From: G041228335 sp964580905
GTDB taxonomy: Bacteria > Pseudomonadota > Alphaproteobacteria > Puniceispirillales > UBA1172
NCBI GenBank assembly: GCA_964580905.1
Contig: CAZOLR010000002.1
Location: 1 to 64,000, forward strand
Length of the DNA stretch: 64,000 bases
Direction of reading: 5' to 3'
Below are positions 33,587 to 41,942 of the stretch, piece by piece. The notes beneath the pieces are model-generated. The model had not been told where the DNA came from. It worked only from the letters and a program-made list of their open reading frames with translations, and did no database searches. How positions within the stretch are numbered: the stretch's first letter is position 1; each line of letters begins with the position of its first letter. Position numbers and translations under genes: made by a program.

Positions 33587-33680
33587 GGCAGGTACATCTA
33601 ATAAAAATCCATGTTCTTATTTCAAAGTTTGACCTGAAGGGCAACAGTTTCCGGGAAGATTCCGAACGATTTTTTGCGAT

Positions 33681-33702
33681 GAAATTTTCTTGCGTAAATT
33701 TC
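33681..33702. promoter_or_regulatory. Inverted repeat, candidate operator 1 for the XRE-cupin regulator
   Basis: GAAATTT (33681-33687) and AAATTTC (33696-33702) form perfect 7-bp arms around 8 bases. It lies 30 bases before the first possible start codon of the XRE-cupin gene and 5 bases from a second inverted repeat. Binding by the encoded regulator is inferred. Confidence 0.5.
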
Positions 33703-33707
33703 AATAT

Positions 33708-33734
33708 CATGAAAATATTTTATAAATTTTCATG
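33708..33734. promoter_or_regulatory. Inverted repeat, candidate operator 2 overlapping the first ATG
   Basis: CATGAAAAT (33708-33716) and ATTTTCATG (33726-33734) are perfect 9-bp arms with a 9-base A/T spacer. The right arm contains the ATG at 33732. Either the regulator represses its own translation start region, or the true start is one of the later ATGs (33747, 33777). Confidence 0.55.
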
Positions 33735-34334
33735 TGTGTGTGGGCCATGCTCGATCACCTTAATGCAAATGTGCAGATGCAACGATCATCGGGCCTGATC
33801 GGGCAGGATATACGTGCGCTTCGGCAGGGTCGTGGCTGGACCCTAACAGATCTGGCGGGGAAGCTTCAGCGGTCCGTAGGCTGGTTAAGTCAGATGGAAC
33901 GCGGAACATCCGAGCCAAATCTCAGCGATATCCGTCAGATCGCCGAGATATTCGATCTTCCTTTGAGTTTCTTTTTCTCGCATTCGCCCGTCGAAGGGGA
34001 GGCGCACACCGTTGTCCGCGCAGGGCATCGCCGAAAAATCACTGATGACATCATGGGGTTGACCGAAGAGTTGTTATCACCGGATCTTGGTGGTGCTTTT
34101 GAGATGGTGCGATCTGTCTTCGCCCCCGGTTCAGCCATTACGGCCCCGGTGACAAGGCCTACCGAAGAGGCAGGGTATGTGGTTTCCGGCAATCTTGAGC
34201 TGACGATTGGCGACAGCACTTTCATGCTTAATCCCGGCGACAGTTTCCGGTTTTCAGGTGAGCTTATGTCCTGGAAAAATAACGGCACTGAAGATGCCGT
34301 TGTTATCTGGGTTATCGCCCCGCCGATCTATTAA
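33732..34334 (+). CDS. XRE-family regulator with C-terminal cupin domain
   Basis: Up to 200 residues. An N-terminal helix-turn-helix (IRALRQGRGWTLTDLAGKL, then SVGWLSQMERGTSEP) is joined to a small cupin (about residues 115-198; EAGYVVSGNLELTIG, NPGDSFRFSG), the layout of regulators that sense small metabolites such as amines or amino acids. It lies 30 bases upstream of two dimethylglycine-dehydrogenase-like genes and an MttB-family gene, which it most likely controls. Starts at 33747 or 33777 are possible because an inverted repeat overlaps the ATG at 33732. Confidence 0.85.
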   Translation: MCVWAMLDHLNANVQMQRSSGLIGQDIRALRQGRGWTLTDLAGKLQRSVGWLSQMERGTSEPNLSDIRQIAEIFDLPLSFFFSHSPVEGEAHTVVRAGHRRKITDDIMGLTEELLSPDLGGAFEMVRSVFAPGSAITAPVTRPTEEAGYVVSGNLELTIGDSTFMLNPGDSFRFSGELMSWKNNGTEDAVVIWVIAPPIY

Positions 34335-34364
34335 TCAACACGTTTCTGGACGAAAGAGGACATC

Positions 34365-36854
34365 ATGACAGATCAACATCAGGATCAGACAAATAAGGCC
34401 ACGGGCACCTTACCGGCAACAGCACGCGTGGTGGTGATTGGTGGTGGCTCAGTGGGCGCGTCGGTTCTTTATCATCTTGCCAAGATGGGATGGACCGATT
34501 GTCTTCTTCTTGAAAAAAATGAACTCACTTCGGGTTCGACCTGGCATGCGGCAGGCAATTGCCCGAATTATGTGGGATCCTGGACAATCATGAAAATCCA
34601 GTCCTATTCAACTGAACTCTATCGGCGTCTCGGTGAAGAGGTGGATTATCCCATGAATTATCATGTTACCGGGGCAATCCGCCTTGCGCACAGCAGGCAA
34701 CGCATGGAGGAATTCCGCCATGTCGAGCGGATGGGCCGGCAGATGGGTATAGAATTTGAGGAAATGTCTAATGCCGATATGCGTGATATCTATCCTTTCC
34801 TTGAAACCCATGACCTTGAAGGAGGTCAGTGGGACCCGCTTGATGGTGATATCGATCCCGCCCAGTTAACCCAGGCGCTGGCCAAGGGTGCGCGTGATCT
34901 TGGTGCGCAGATTATTCGTTTCTGTCCCGTCACAGGTGTTGAACGTCTTCAGGATGAATGGTTGATCAGGACGCCGATCGGGGAAGTCAGGTGCGAGTAT
35001 GTTGTGAATGCCGCCGGATATCGTGCCGATGAGATCGGGAAAATGTTCGGCCGTAATGTTCCTTGTGTCTCGCTTGCGCATCAGTATCTCGTCACCGAAT
35101 CCATCCCTGAACTTACTGCGAGGGATCAAAAGCTACCACTGCTGCGTGACCCGGATTCATCCTACTATCTGCGTCAGGAAAAAGATGGTCTTCTTCTCGG
35201 CCCTTATGAGAAAAACTGCAAGGCACATTGGATTACCGAAGATGATCCCCGGCCTGATGATTTCTCCTTCCAGTTATGGAACGACGATCTGGAGCGGCTT
35301 GAATGGTATATTGATGATGCGTGCAAACGTGTTCCCATTCTCGGGAGTGCCGGGATTACCCGCGTTGTCAACGGACCTATCCCTTATGCGCCTGATGGCC
35401 TGCCGCTTATTGGCCCGATGCCCGGGGTGCCCAATGCATTTGAATGTTGTGTTTTCACCTTCGGTATTGTTCAGGCAGGTGGTGCAGGCAAGCTGATGGC
35501 AGAAATGATTATAGAAGGTGAGCCTGAAACCGACAGCTGGGCGGTGGATCCACGCAGATTCACCGATCACGTGGACCGGGCCTATTCGATCGCCAAGGCT
35601 ATCGAAACCTATTCCCATGAATACGCCATGCATTTCCCGCAAATCCAGTGGCCGGCGGGACGTCCGGCCAAGACATCCCCCCTATACGACACCCTGAAAG
35701 AGAAAGGTGCTGTCTTCGGGGCATATGGCGGCTGGGAACGTGCAGACTGGTTCCCGCGCGAAGGGGAAAGCGAGCATATGGCGGACAGCTATGACCGTCA
35801 GCCCTGGTTTGATGCGGTGGGTGCCGAATGCCGCCATGTTGCTGAACATGCGGGTGTGCTGGACCTCACGGGGTTTTCCCGCTTTGAGCTCACCGGTAGC
35901 GGGGCCCGGGCATGGCTTGAGGGTCTGATCACGGGGCGTCTTCCCAAACCGGGACGCATCGGGCTGATTTATTTCGCTTCTGAAAAAGGCAAGGTTTTGA
36001 CCGAAATGACAGCAACCTGTTTTTCCGAAGACAGATACTGGCTGATCACCGGCGCAGGGGCCTATTGGCATGACAGGGACTGGCTGAAGGCACGTCTTCC
36101 TGAAGATGGCTCGGTCGTGCTCAAGGATATCACACGTGATCTGGGCACCCTGCTTGTTACCGGCCCCAAGGCTCCTGCCATCATGTCGGCCCTGACGGGA
36201 GCAGATATGAGTCAGAATGCCTTCCCGTGGCTCACCCATCAGCAGGTCAGTGCCAAAGGTGTTGCGGCAACGGCAATCCGTGTTTCCTTCGCCGGTGAGG
36301 CGGGATGGGAAATCCATGTCGAGATGTCGAAGCTCAAAGAAGCATGGGATGCAATATGGGAAGCTGGCACAGAACATGATCTGGGGTGTTTTGGCATGCT
36401 GGCCCTCGATTCAATGAGGCTGGAGAAAGGGTATCGTTCCTGGAAATCAGACCTGACATCCGATTACACCATGCTTGAAAGCGGGCTCGGTCGCTGGGTA
36501 AATACCGGCAAGGATACCTTTATCGGAAAAGCGGCACTTCAGGCCGAAGAACAACGTGGAGTGAAACGTCGTTTTGTCACCATGACCATCGACGATCCGG
36601 ATGATGGGCAGCCTTTTGGTGAGGCGGTGTATCTTTCCGTTATCAGCGCGGATGGCAAGGATGCTGGCCTTGTCCTTTCTGCCGGATACGGTCATCGCAT
36701 CGGAAAATCGATCGCCTATGGTGTCGTTGATGAAGAGGTGTTTCAACACGGGGCGCCGCAAATCAGCATTGATGTGCTTGGCCGCAGGAGGCAGGCACAT
36801 ATCGTCGAGAACGGCGTGCTTTACGATGCCGCCAATACAAAACTGAAAGGTTAG
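34365..36854 (+). CDS. FAD-dependent methylamine dehydrogenase with GcvT domain (DMGDH/SARDH family), paralogue 1
   Basis: An 829-residue flavoenzyme. Residues about 20-395 form a DAO-type FAD domain (VVVIGGGSVGASVLYHL; covalent-FAD His61 in GSTWHAAGN), about 400-450 a linker domain, and about 455-825 a GcvT-like folate-binding region. Family members oxidise an N-methyl group of dimethylglycine or sarcosine and pass the one-carbon unit to tetrahydrofolate. Unlike the second copy, the residues after the FAD His read NCPNYVGSWTIMK in place of the common LIAQLR stretch, so the substrate pocket may differ. Shine-Dalgarno GAAAGAGGA precedes the ATG. Three bases separate its stop from the next gene. 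Confidence 0.88.
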   Translation: MTDQHQDQTNKATGTLPATARVVVIGGGSVGASVLYHLAKMGWTDCLLLEKNELTSGSTWHAAGNCPNYVGSWTIMKIQSYSTELYRRLGEEVDYPMNYHVTGAIRLAHSRQRMEEFRHVERMGRQMGIEFEEMSNADMRDIYPFLETHDLEGGQWDPLDGDIDPAQLTQALAKGARDLGAQIIRFCPVTGVERLQDEWLIRTPIGEVRCEYVVNAAGYRADEIGKMFGRNVPCVSLAHQYLVTESIPELTARDQKLPLLRDPDSSYYLRQEKDGLLLGPYEKNCKAHWITEDDPRPDDFSFQLWNDDLERLEWYIDDACKRVPILGSAGITRVVNGPIPYAPDGLPLIGPMPGVPNAFECCVFTFGIVQAGGAGKLMAEMIIEGEPETDSWAVDPRRFTDHVDRAYSIAKAIETYSHEYAMHFPQIQWPAGRPAKTSPLYDTLKEKGAVFGAYGGWERADWFPREGESEHMADSYDRQPWFDAVGAECRHVAEHAGVLDLTGFSRFELTGSGARAWLEGLITGRLPKPGRIGLIYFASEKGKVLTEMTATCFSEDRYWLITGAGAYWHDRDWLKARLPEDGSVVLKDITRDLGTLLVTGPKAPAIMSALTGADMSQNAFPWLTHQQVSAKGVAATAIRVSFAGEAGWEIHVEMSKLKEAWDAIWEAGTEHDLGCFGMLALDSMRLEKGYRSWKSDLTSDYTMLESGLGRWVNTGKDTFIGKAALQAEEQRGVKRRFVTMTIDDPDDGQPFGEAVYLSVISADGKDAGLVLSAGYGHRIGKSIAYGVVDEEVFQHGAPQISIDVLGRRRQAHIVENGVLYDAANTKLKG

Positions 36855-36857
36855 ATC

Positions 36858-39332
36858 ATGTCTCAGTCTTTACCTACTCATGCGCGTGCTGTGATCATTG
36901 GCGGTGGCGTGGTCGGCTGTTCGGTTGCGTATCACCTGACCAAGCTTGGCTGGACCGATGTGGTTCTTCTGGAACGCAAGCAGCTGACCTGCGGGACAAC
37001 CTGGCATGCGGCCGGGTTGATTGCCCAGCTCAGGGCCACCCAGAATATGACGCGGCTGGCAAAATATTCACAAGAGCTTTACTTCAGCCTTGAGGATGAA
37101 ACCGGAGTGGCAACGGGTATCAAACGAAATGGGTCCATCACCGTTGCCCTGACTGATGAGCGGATGGAGGAGCTTCGCCGCAGTGCCGCCATGGCCAGAG
37201 CCTTCGGGGTTGAGATCACCGAGATTGATACCGCCGAGATCAGCCGTCTCTATCCGGGGCTCAATGTTGAAGATGCTGTGGGAGGTGTCTGGTTGCCGAA
37301 GGATGGCCAGGCCGACCCGGTCAACATCACCCAGGCACTGGCCAAAGGGGCAAGGATGCGCGGCGCGACCATCCTGCAAGGGGTGAAAGTCACTGGCATC
37401 ATGCAGGAAGATGGCAAGGCCATTGGTGTTGAAACCGACAACGGTAACATCAGGGCAGATTTTGTCGTGAATTGCGGCGGCATGTGGGCGCGGGAGATTG
37501 GCGATATGGCGGGAGTGGCTGTTCCGCTTCACGCCTGTGAACATTTCTATATTGTCACCGAAGGGATCGAAGGTCTCAAATCCAACCTGCCGGTCCTGCG
37601 TGTGCCGGATGAGTGCGCGTATTACAAGGAAGATGCCGGCAAGATCATGCTTGGTGCGTTTGAGCCCAATTCAAAACCATGGGGCATGGACGGTATTCCT
37701 GAAGACTTTGAATTCGACAGTTTGCCAGAAGATTTTGACCATTTTGAACCCATTCTTGAGAAAGCCGTGATGCGGTTGCCTGTTCTCGGGCAGGCTGGCA
37801 TCCAGACATTTTTCAATGGTCCGGAAAGTTTCACGCCTGATGACCGCTATATTCTCGGCGAGGCGCCAGAGCTGAGGAATTTTTTCGTCGCGGCAGGTTT
37901 CAATTCTGTCGGAATACAATCGGCAGGTGGTGCCGGAATGGTGCTGGCCGAATGGATGGATAAAGGCAATGCCCCGATGGATCTGTGGGATGTCGATATC
38001 CGCCGGATGCAGCCGTTCCAGACAAACCGCAAATATCTTCATGACCGGGTGAGCGAAACGCTGGGGCTTTTATACGCGGATCACTTCCCGTACCGCCAGT
38101 TTGAAACGGGTCGGAATATCCGGCGGTCTCCTGTTCATCATCGTCTGGAAGACCAAGGCGCCTGTTTTGGTGAAGTCAACGGCTGGGAAAGGGCAAACTG
38201 GTTCCTGCCGGATGAAGAAAGGGCAGCGGGCAAGACGCCTCAATATGAATACAGCTGGAAAAGGCAGAACTGGTTTGAATATAACGCCGCCGAACATAAA
38301 GCTGTGCGTGAGAAGGTCGGGTTCTTTGATCTGTCGAGCTTTGGCAAGATCATGGTCGCCGGTGCGGATGCCGAATCTGTCCTGCAGCGGGTGGCAGGCA
38401 ACGATGTTGCCGTGGAACCCGGACGTATCGTCTATACCCAGTTCCTCAATGAACATGGCGGTATCGAAGCCGATGTGACCATAACACGACTTGATCAGGA
38501 CCGGTTTATCGTTGTCACTCCCGCGGCAACGATCCGTCGTGATATGAACTGGATCACGCGTCATATTCCTGATGGGGCCCATTGCATGGCCATGGATGTG
38601 ACGGCAATGGAATCGGTCTTGGTGGTCATGGGGCCTGAAGCCCGGGAATTCCTTCAGCCGCTGATACCGCAGAGTCTGAACAATGCGGATTTTCCTTTCG
38701 GAACAATGCAGGACGTGGAAATAGGCTATGCCAGGGCGAGGGCCCACCGGGTATCCTATGTCGGCGAGCTGGGATGGGAGCTCTATGTCTCTGCGGATAT
38801 GGCGGTGCATGTCTTTGATACCCTGATGAAGAGAGCAGAGGATCATCCGCTCAAGCTTTGCGGGCTGCATACCCTTGACAGCTGCCGTATTGAAAAGGCG
38901 TTCCGGCATTTCGGGCATGATATTTCGAGCGAAGATCATGTGCTTGAGGCCGGTCTCGGCTTTGCCGCCAGAATTGGCAAACAATCAGGCAGGTTTGGTG
39001 ACTTCATTGGCCGGGATGCTGTCCTGCGGAAGAAAGATCAGGGGCTGAACGCCAGGATGATGCAGTTCCGTCTCAAGGATCCCGCCCCACTTCTCTATCA
39101 TAATGAAGCGGTGATTCGAGATGGCGAAATTGTCGGCTACCTTACCTCCGGCAATTACGGCCATCACCTCGGGGGGGCGATCGGTATGGGATATGTGCCG
39201 TGCCGTGATGGTGAAGACGGCGCAAGCCAGCTTGCCTCTGAATACATGATTGATGTTGCCGGAGTAAGAGTGGCGGCGGAAGCCAGCCTGAAACCCATGT
39301 ATGATCCGGCCGCCGAACGCATGAAATCCTGA
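36858..39332 (+). CDS. FAD-dependent methylamine dehydrogenase with GcvT domain (DMGDH/SARDH family), paralogue 2
   Basis: An 824-residue paralogue with the same domain order: FAD domain with AVIIGGGVVGCSVAYHL and covalent-FAD His50 in GTTWHAAGL, linker, GcvT fold and GcvT C-terminal barrel (YVGELGWELYVSAD). The segment LIAQLRATQNMTRLAKYS is the usual one for dimethylglycine/sarcosine dehydrogenases. It probably demethylates dimethylglycine or sarcosine, forming 5,10-methylene-THF. The pair with paralogue 1 and the MttB homologue suggests successive demethylation steps. Gene spacing of three bases before and 30 after indicates one operon. Confidence 0.88.
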   Translation: MSQSLPTHARAVIIGGGVVGCSVAYHLTKLGWTDVVLLERKQLTCGTTWHAAGLIAQLRATQNMTRLAKYSQELYFSLEDETGVATGIKRNGSITVALTDERMEELRRSAAMARAFGVEITEIDTAEISRLYPGLNVEDAVGGVWLPKDGQADPVNITQALAKGARMRGATILQGVKVTGIMQEDGKAIGVETDNGNIRADFVVNCGGMWAREIGDMAGVAVPLHACEHFYIVTEGIEGLKSNLPVLRVPDECAYYKEDAGKIMLGAFEPNSKPWGMDGIPEDFEFDSLPEDFDHFEPILEKAVMRLPVLGQAGIQTFFNGPESFTPDDRYILGEAPELRNFFVAAGFNSVGIQSAGGAGMVLAEWMDKGNAPMDLWDVDIRRMQPFQTNRKYLHDRVSETLGLLYADHFPYRQFETGRNIRRSPVHHRLEDQGACFGEVNGWERANWFLPDEERAAGKTPQYEYSWKRQNWFEYNAAEHKAVREKVGFFDLSSFGKIMVAGADAESVLQRVAGNDVAVEPGRIVYTQFLNEHGGIEADVTITRLDQDRFIVVTPAATIRRDMNWITRHIPDGAHCMAMDVTAMESVLVVMGPEAREFLQPLIPQSLNNADFPFGTMQDVEIGYARARAHRVSYVGELGWELYVSADMAVHVFDTLMKRAEDHPLKLCGLHTLDSCRIEKAFRHFGHDISSEDHVLEAGLGFAARIGKQSGRFGDFIGRDAVLRKKDQGLNARMMQFRLKDPAPLLYHNEAVIRDGEIVGYLTSGNYGHHLGGAIGMGYVPCRDGEDGASQLASEYMIDVAGVRVAAEASLKPMYDPAAERMKS

Positions 39333-39362
39333 CCTTAATCCTTATCGCCGAGAGGTGCTCTG

Positions 39363-40907
39363 ATGAGAGAAAAAAACATAACCCCCAGATCCCGCCGTGC
39401 TGGCGGTCGTGAAGCACGTAAAAGCCTTCGTGCAGCACCCCTTGCTGATGCCTTGCGCCCGGTTCGTCCCGGGTTAATGGGCGGCTCTTACAAGCCGCTT
39501 GATGCGGTTGGCGTCAAAGCCGTTGAGGATACGGTCTTTCAGATACTGGAAGAAATTGGCCTCTCCCAGGCACCTGAATCCGGCATCCGTTATATGACTG
39601 AAGCTGGTGCTATTGCCGGGGAGGATGGCCGGGTGCGTTTTCCCCGGGCTCTTGTCGAAGATACGATCGACAGGGCGGCGCGGAATATCACGCTTCATGG
39701 TCAGGACGAGAGGTTTGATCTTCATCTGGCTGGCACGAAAGTTCATTTCGGTACGGCAGGGGCGGCGGTTCATGTCGTTGATGTGCATGGCAATGCGTAC
39801 AGGGAAAGCACGCTCAAGGATATCTATGATGCGGCACGCATCGTTGAAAACATGGACAATATCCACTTCTTTCAACGTCCCATGGTCGCCCGTGACATAG
39901 CTGATGCAAAAGATCTTGATATAAATACCCTCTATGCCTGTGTTGCCGGTACGCGCAAGCACGTGGGCGTGAGCTTCACTGAGGCTGAATTTGTCCCGGA
40001 AGCGATTGAGATGCTTCATAAGATCGCTGGCAGTGAAGAAAGCTGGCGGGCCCGGCCTTTTGTCTCCAATTCCAACTGTTTCGTTGTGCCGCCGCTCCGG
40101 TTTGCAACGGAATCCTGCCTTGTGATGGAAGAAGTCATCAGGGGAGGAATGCCGGTCTTGTTGTTGTCGGCTGGGCAGGCGGGCGCGACCGCGCCAGCCT
40201 CTATTGCCGGGGCAGTTGCCCAGGCTGTTGCTGAAGTGCTGGCGGGGCTTGTCTATGTTAACGCAATGGTGCCCGGGCATCCCGCGATATGCGGAACATG
40301 GCCTTTTGTATCTGATCTGAGAACAGGTGCCATGTCAGGCGGTTCCGGTGAGCAGGGTCTGTTGACAGCAGCCTGTGCCCAGATGATCAATCATTTTGAT
40401 CTTCCTTCCGGTGCGGCTTCTGGAATGGCGGATTCAAAAATGCCGGATGCCCAGTCAGGGTACGAGAAAGGAAGCACCGCTGTCATGGCGGGTCTGGCGG
40501 GCCTTAATATGGTTTATGAAAGCGCAGGCATGCACGCATCGCTTCTGGGGTTCTGCCTTGAAAGCCTGGTGATCGACAACGATATGCTTGGCCAGTGCAT
40601 GCGATGTGTCCGCGGGGTTGAGGTAAATGAAAGCACCCTCAGCGTTCAGGTCATGAAAGATGTCTGCATCGACGGGCCGGGTCATTATCTTGGCCATGAT
40701 GCGACCATCGGGGTGATGCAGACCGAATATGTCTATCCTGAACTGGCGGACAGATCCTCGCCTAAAGAGTGGGAAGAGTTGGGCAAGCCTGATCTCGTTG
40801 CGCAGGCATCAGCCCGGAAGGACAGTATTCTTGATACGTTTACTCCCAGCCACATCCCTGCTGATCTGGATGCACTGATCCGGCAACACCACAAAATCCT
40901 GCTTTGA
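39363..40907 (+). CDS. MttB-family methyltransferase, non-pyrrolysine
   Basis: A 514-residue protein of the trimethylamine methyltransferase (MttB) superfamily. Visible family parts: a basic N-terminus with SRRAGGREARKSL, LEEIGL, the GRVRFPRALVEDTI segment, GTAGAAVHVVDV, and the C-terminal DVCIDGPGHYLGHDATI. The frame is uninterrupted, so there is no amber codon for pyrrolysine, as in glycine-betaine (MtgB)-type members. Anaerobic relatives transfer methyl from a quaternary amine to a corrinoid protein; no corrinoid-protein gene is in this window. Sitting after two GcvT-fused flavoproteins it may start demethylation of glycine betaine or a related compound. Substrate and methyl acceptor are unproven. 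Confidence 0.87.
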   Translation: MREKNITPRSRRAGGREARKSLRAAPLADALRPVRPGLMGGSYKPLDAVGVKAVEDTVFQILEEIGLSQAPESGIRYMTEAGAIAGEDGRVRFPRALVEDTIDRAARNITLHGQDERFDLHLAGTKVHFGTAGAAVHVVDVHGNAYRESTLKDIYDAARIVENMDNIHFFQRPMVARDIADAKDLDINTLYACVAGTRKHVGVSFTEAEFVPEAIEMLHKIAGSEESWRARPFVSNSNCFVVPPLRFATESCLVMEEVIRGGMPVLLLSAGQAGATAPASIAGAVAQAVAEVLAGLVYVNAMVPGHPAICGTWPFVSDLRTGAMSGGSGEQGLLTAACAQMINHFDLPSGAASGMADSKMPDAQSGYEKGSTAVMAGLAGLNMVYESAGMHASLLGFCLESLVIDNDMLGQCMRCVRGVEVNESTLSVQVMKDVCIDGPGHYLGHDATIGVMQTEYVYPELADRSSPKEWEELGKPDLVAQASARKDSILDTFTPSHIPADLDALIRQHHKILL

Positions 40908-40909
40908 GC

Positions 40910-41836
40910 CTAGGACAAAAGCGCGGCAAGAGCGATGGAGGCAAGACGTGAGGAAGCAGGGTCCGCGCGGCTTGTCAGGATGATGGGCACCTTGCCGCCG
41001 GTAACAACGCCAGCGGCACAGGAGCCGTTAAACCAGACCATGGCCTTGAACAGAATATTGCCGGCGGTGATTTCCGGTACCACAACAGCGTCTGCTTTTC
41101 CGGCAACCGGATCCCCTTCAAGCCCTTTGATGGAGACAGCCTCAGGTGAGATGGCAAGATCAAAGGACAAGGGGCCGGAGATAATGGCGTCGGGGACATT
41201 CTGCCTGGCCCAGTCGCAGAGTTCTCTTGCCTCAAGCGAGGACGGAATTGAGGCGATGGGTGTTTCCGTTGCCGAGAGAATTGCAATACGTGGTGTGTCC
41301 ATGCCGAGTGCGATGGCAGTCCTCGCCAGTATCTTGACGGTCTGTTGCCGGGTTTTCAGATCAGGGCTGACATTTACCGCGGCATCACTGATCAAAAGAG
41401 GCCTGCCCCCTTCAGCAGGGAACATAGCAAAGACATGAACCATGCGGGTTTCGGCACGGATGCCGGCATCACGTGAAACAATCCCCCCCATGAAAACATC
41501 AGAATGAAGATGACCTTTCATCAAGGCATCTACTTTATTGGCACCGGTCAGGGCAATCGCGACATCAATGGCACCTTTCTCGCCCTTGCAGTCGTGGATT
41601 TCAATGCCGTCGAGAGACCAGCCGATACGGTCGGCTTCATCACGGATCTTTGCGGCCTCGCCGATAAGCACCGGCGTTGCAATGCCTTCTTCATATGCCT
41701 GCTTGGCGGTCACAATAGGCAGAGGTGCCGATGCCCGCACAATCGCAAGTCGCATCGGTGATGGCCGAGCCTGTCTTGCCCGGATCAGAAGATCTTCGGG
41801 GCAGACGGGTGATTTATCTGAAAGAAAAGATGACAT
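40910..41836 (-). CDS. Phosphate acetyl/butyryltransferase-like protein
   Basis: A 308-residue protein of the phosphotransacetylase/phosphotransbutyrylase family (KGHLHSDVFMGG, VISGPLSFDLAISPEA, ADAVVVPEITAGNILFKA). It would convert acetyl or another acyl phosphate to acyl-CoA. Such genes belong to taurine and other sulfonate pathways, where acetyl phosphate is the product of Xsc. The next genes to the right are a MocR regulator, an aminotransferase and a sulfite dehydrogenase. It is convergent with, and 2 bases from, the MttB-family gene. No acetate kinase is seen. Confidence 0.8.
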   Translation of the reverse strand: MSSFLSDKSPVCPEDLLIRARQARPSPMRLAIVRASAPLPIVTAKQAYEEGIATPVLIGEAAKIRDEADRIGWSLDGIEIHDCKGEKGAIDVAIALTGANKVDALMKGHLHSDVFMGGIVSRDAGIRAETRMVHVFAMFPAEGGRPLLISDAAVNVSPDLKTRQQTVKILARTAIALGMDTPRIAILSATETPIASIPSSLEARELCDWARQNVPDAIISGPLSFDLAISPEAVSIKGLEGDPVAGKADAVVVPEITAGNILFKAMVWFNGSCAAGVVTGGKVPIILTSRADPASSRLASIALAALLS

Positions 41837-41868
41837 GCTTTCCGATCCTCAAAGGATATTAAAGTATT

Positions 41869-41893
41869 GTATTTGCTCCGGGCGCACAAATAC
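41869..41893. promoter_or_regulatory. Inverted repeat upstream of the phosphotransacetylase-like gene
   Basis: GTATTTG (41869-41875) and CAAATAC (41887-41893) are perfect 7-bp arms with an 11-base spacer, 33 bases upstream of the minus-strand start at 41836. It may be an operator or part of a leader. It also lies just after the 3' end of the MocR gene, so a terminator role is possible, though there is no T-run. Confidence 0.3.
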
Positions 41894-41942
41894 GTAAATG
41901 GCTGGTGTCAGTATTCCCTGCTGAAAGGCATGATGCAAGTAT

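Noticed and set aside
33587..33680. Possible Mn2+-sensing yybP-ykoY riboswitch before the TerC gene
   Set aside because: I could not find the conserved core bases in this short A/T-rich stretch.
38070..38984. 304-residue minus-strand open frame opposite the second DMGDH-like gene
   Set aside because: Antisense shadow; the plus-strand protein is fully conserved through this stretch.
39363..40907. Pyrrolysine-type trimethylamine methyltransferase
   Set aside because: The frame has no internal TAG, and no pyrrolysine genes are nearby.
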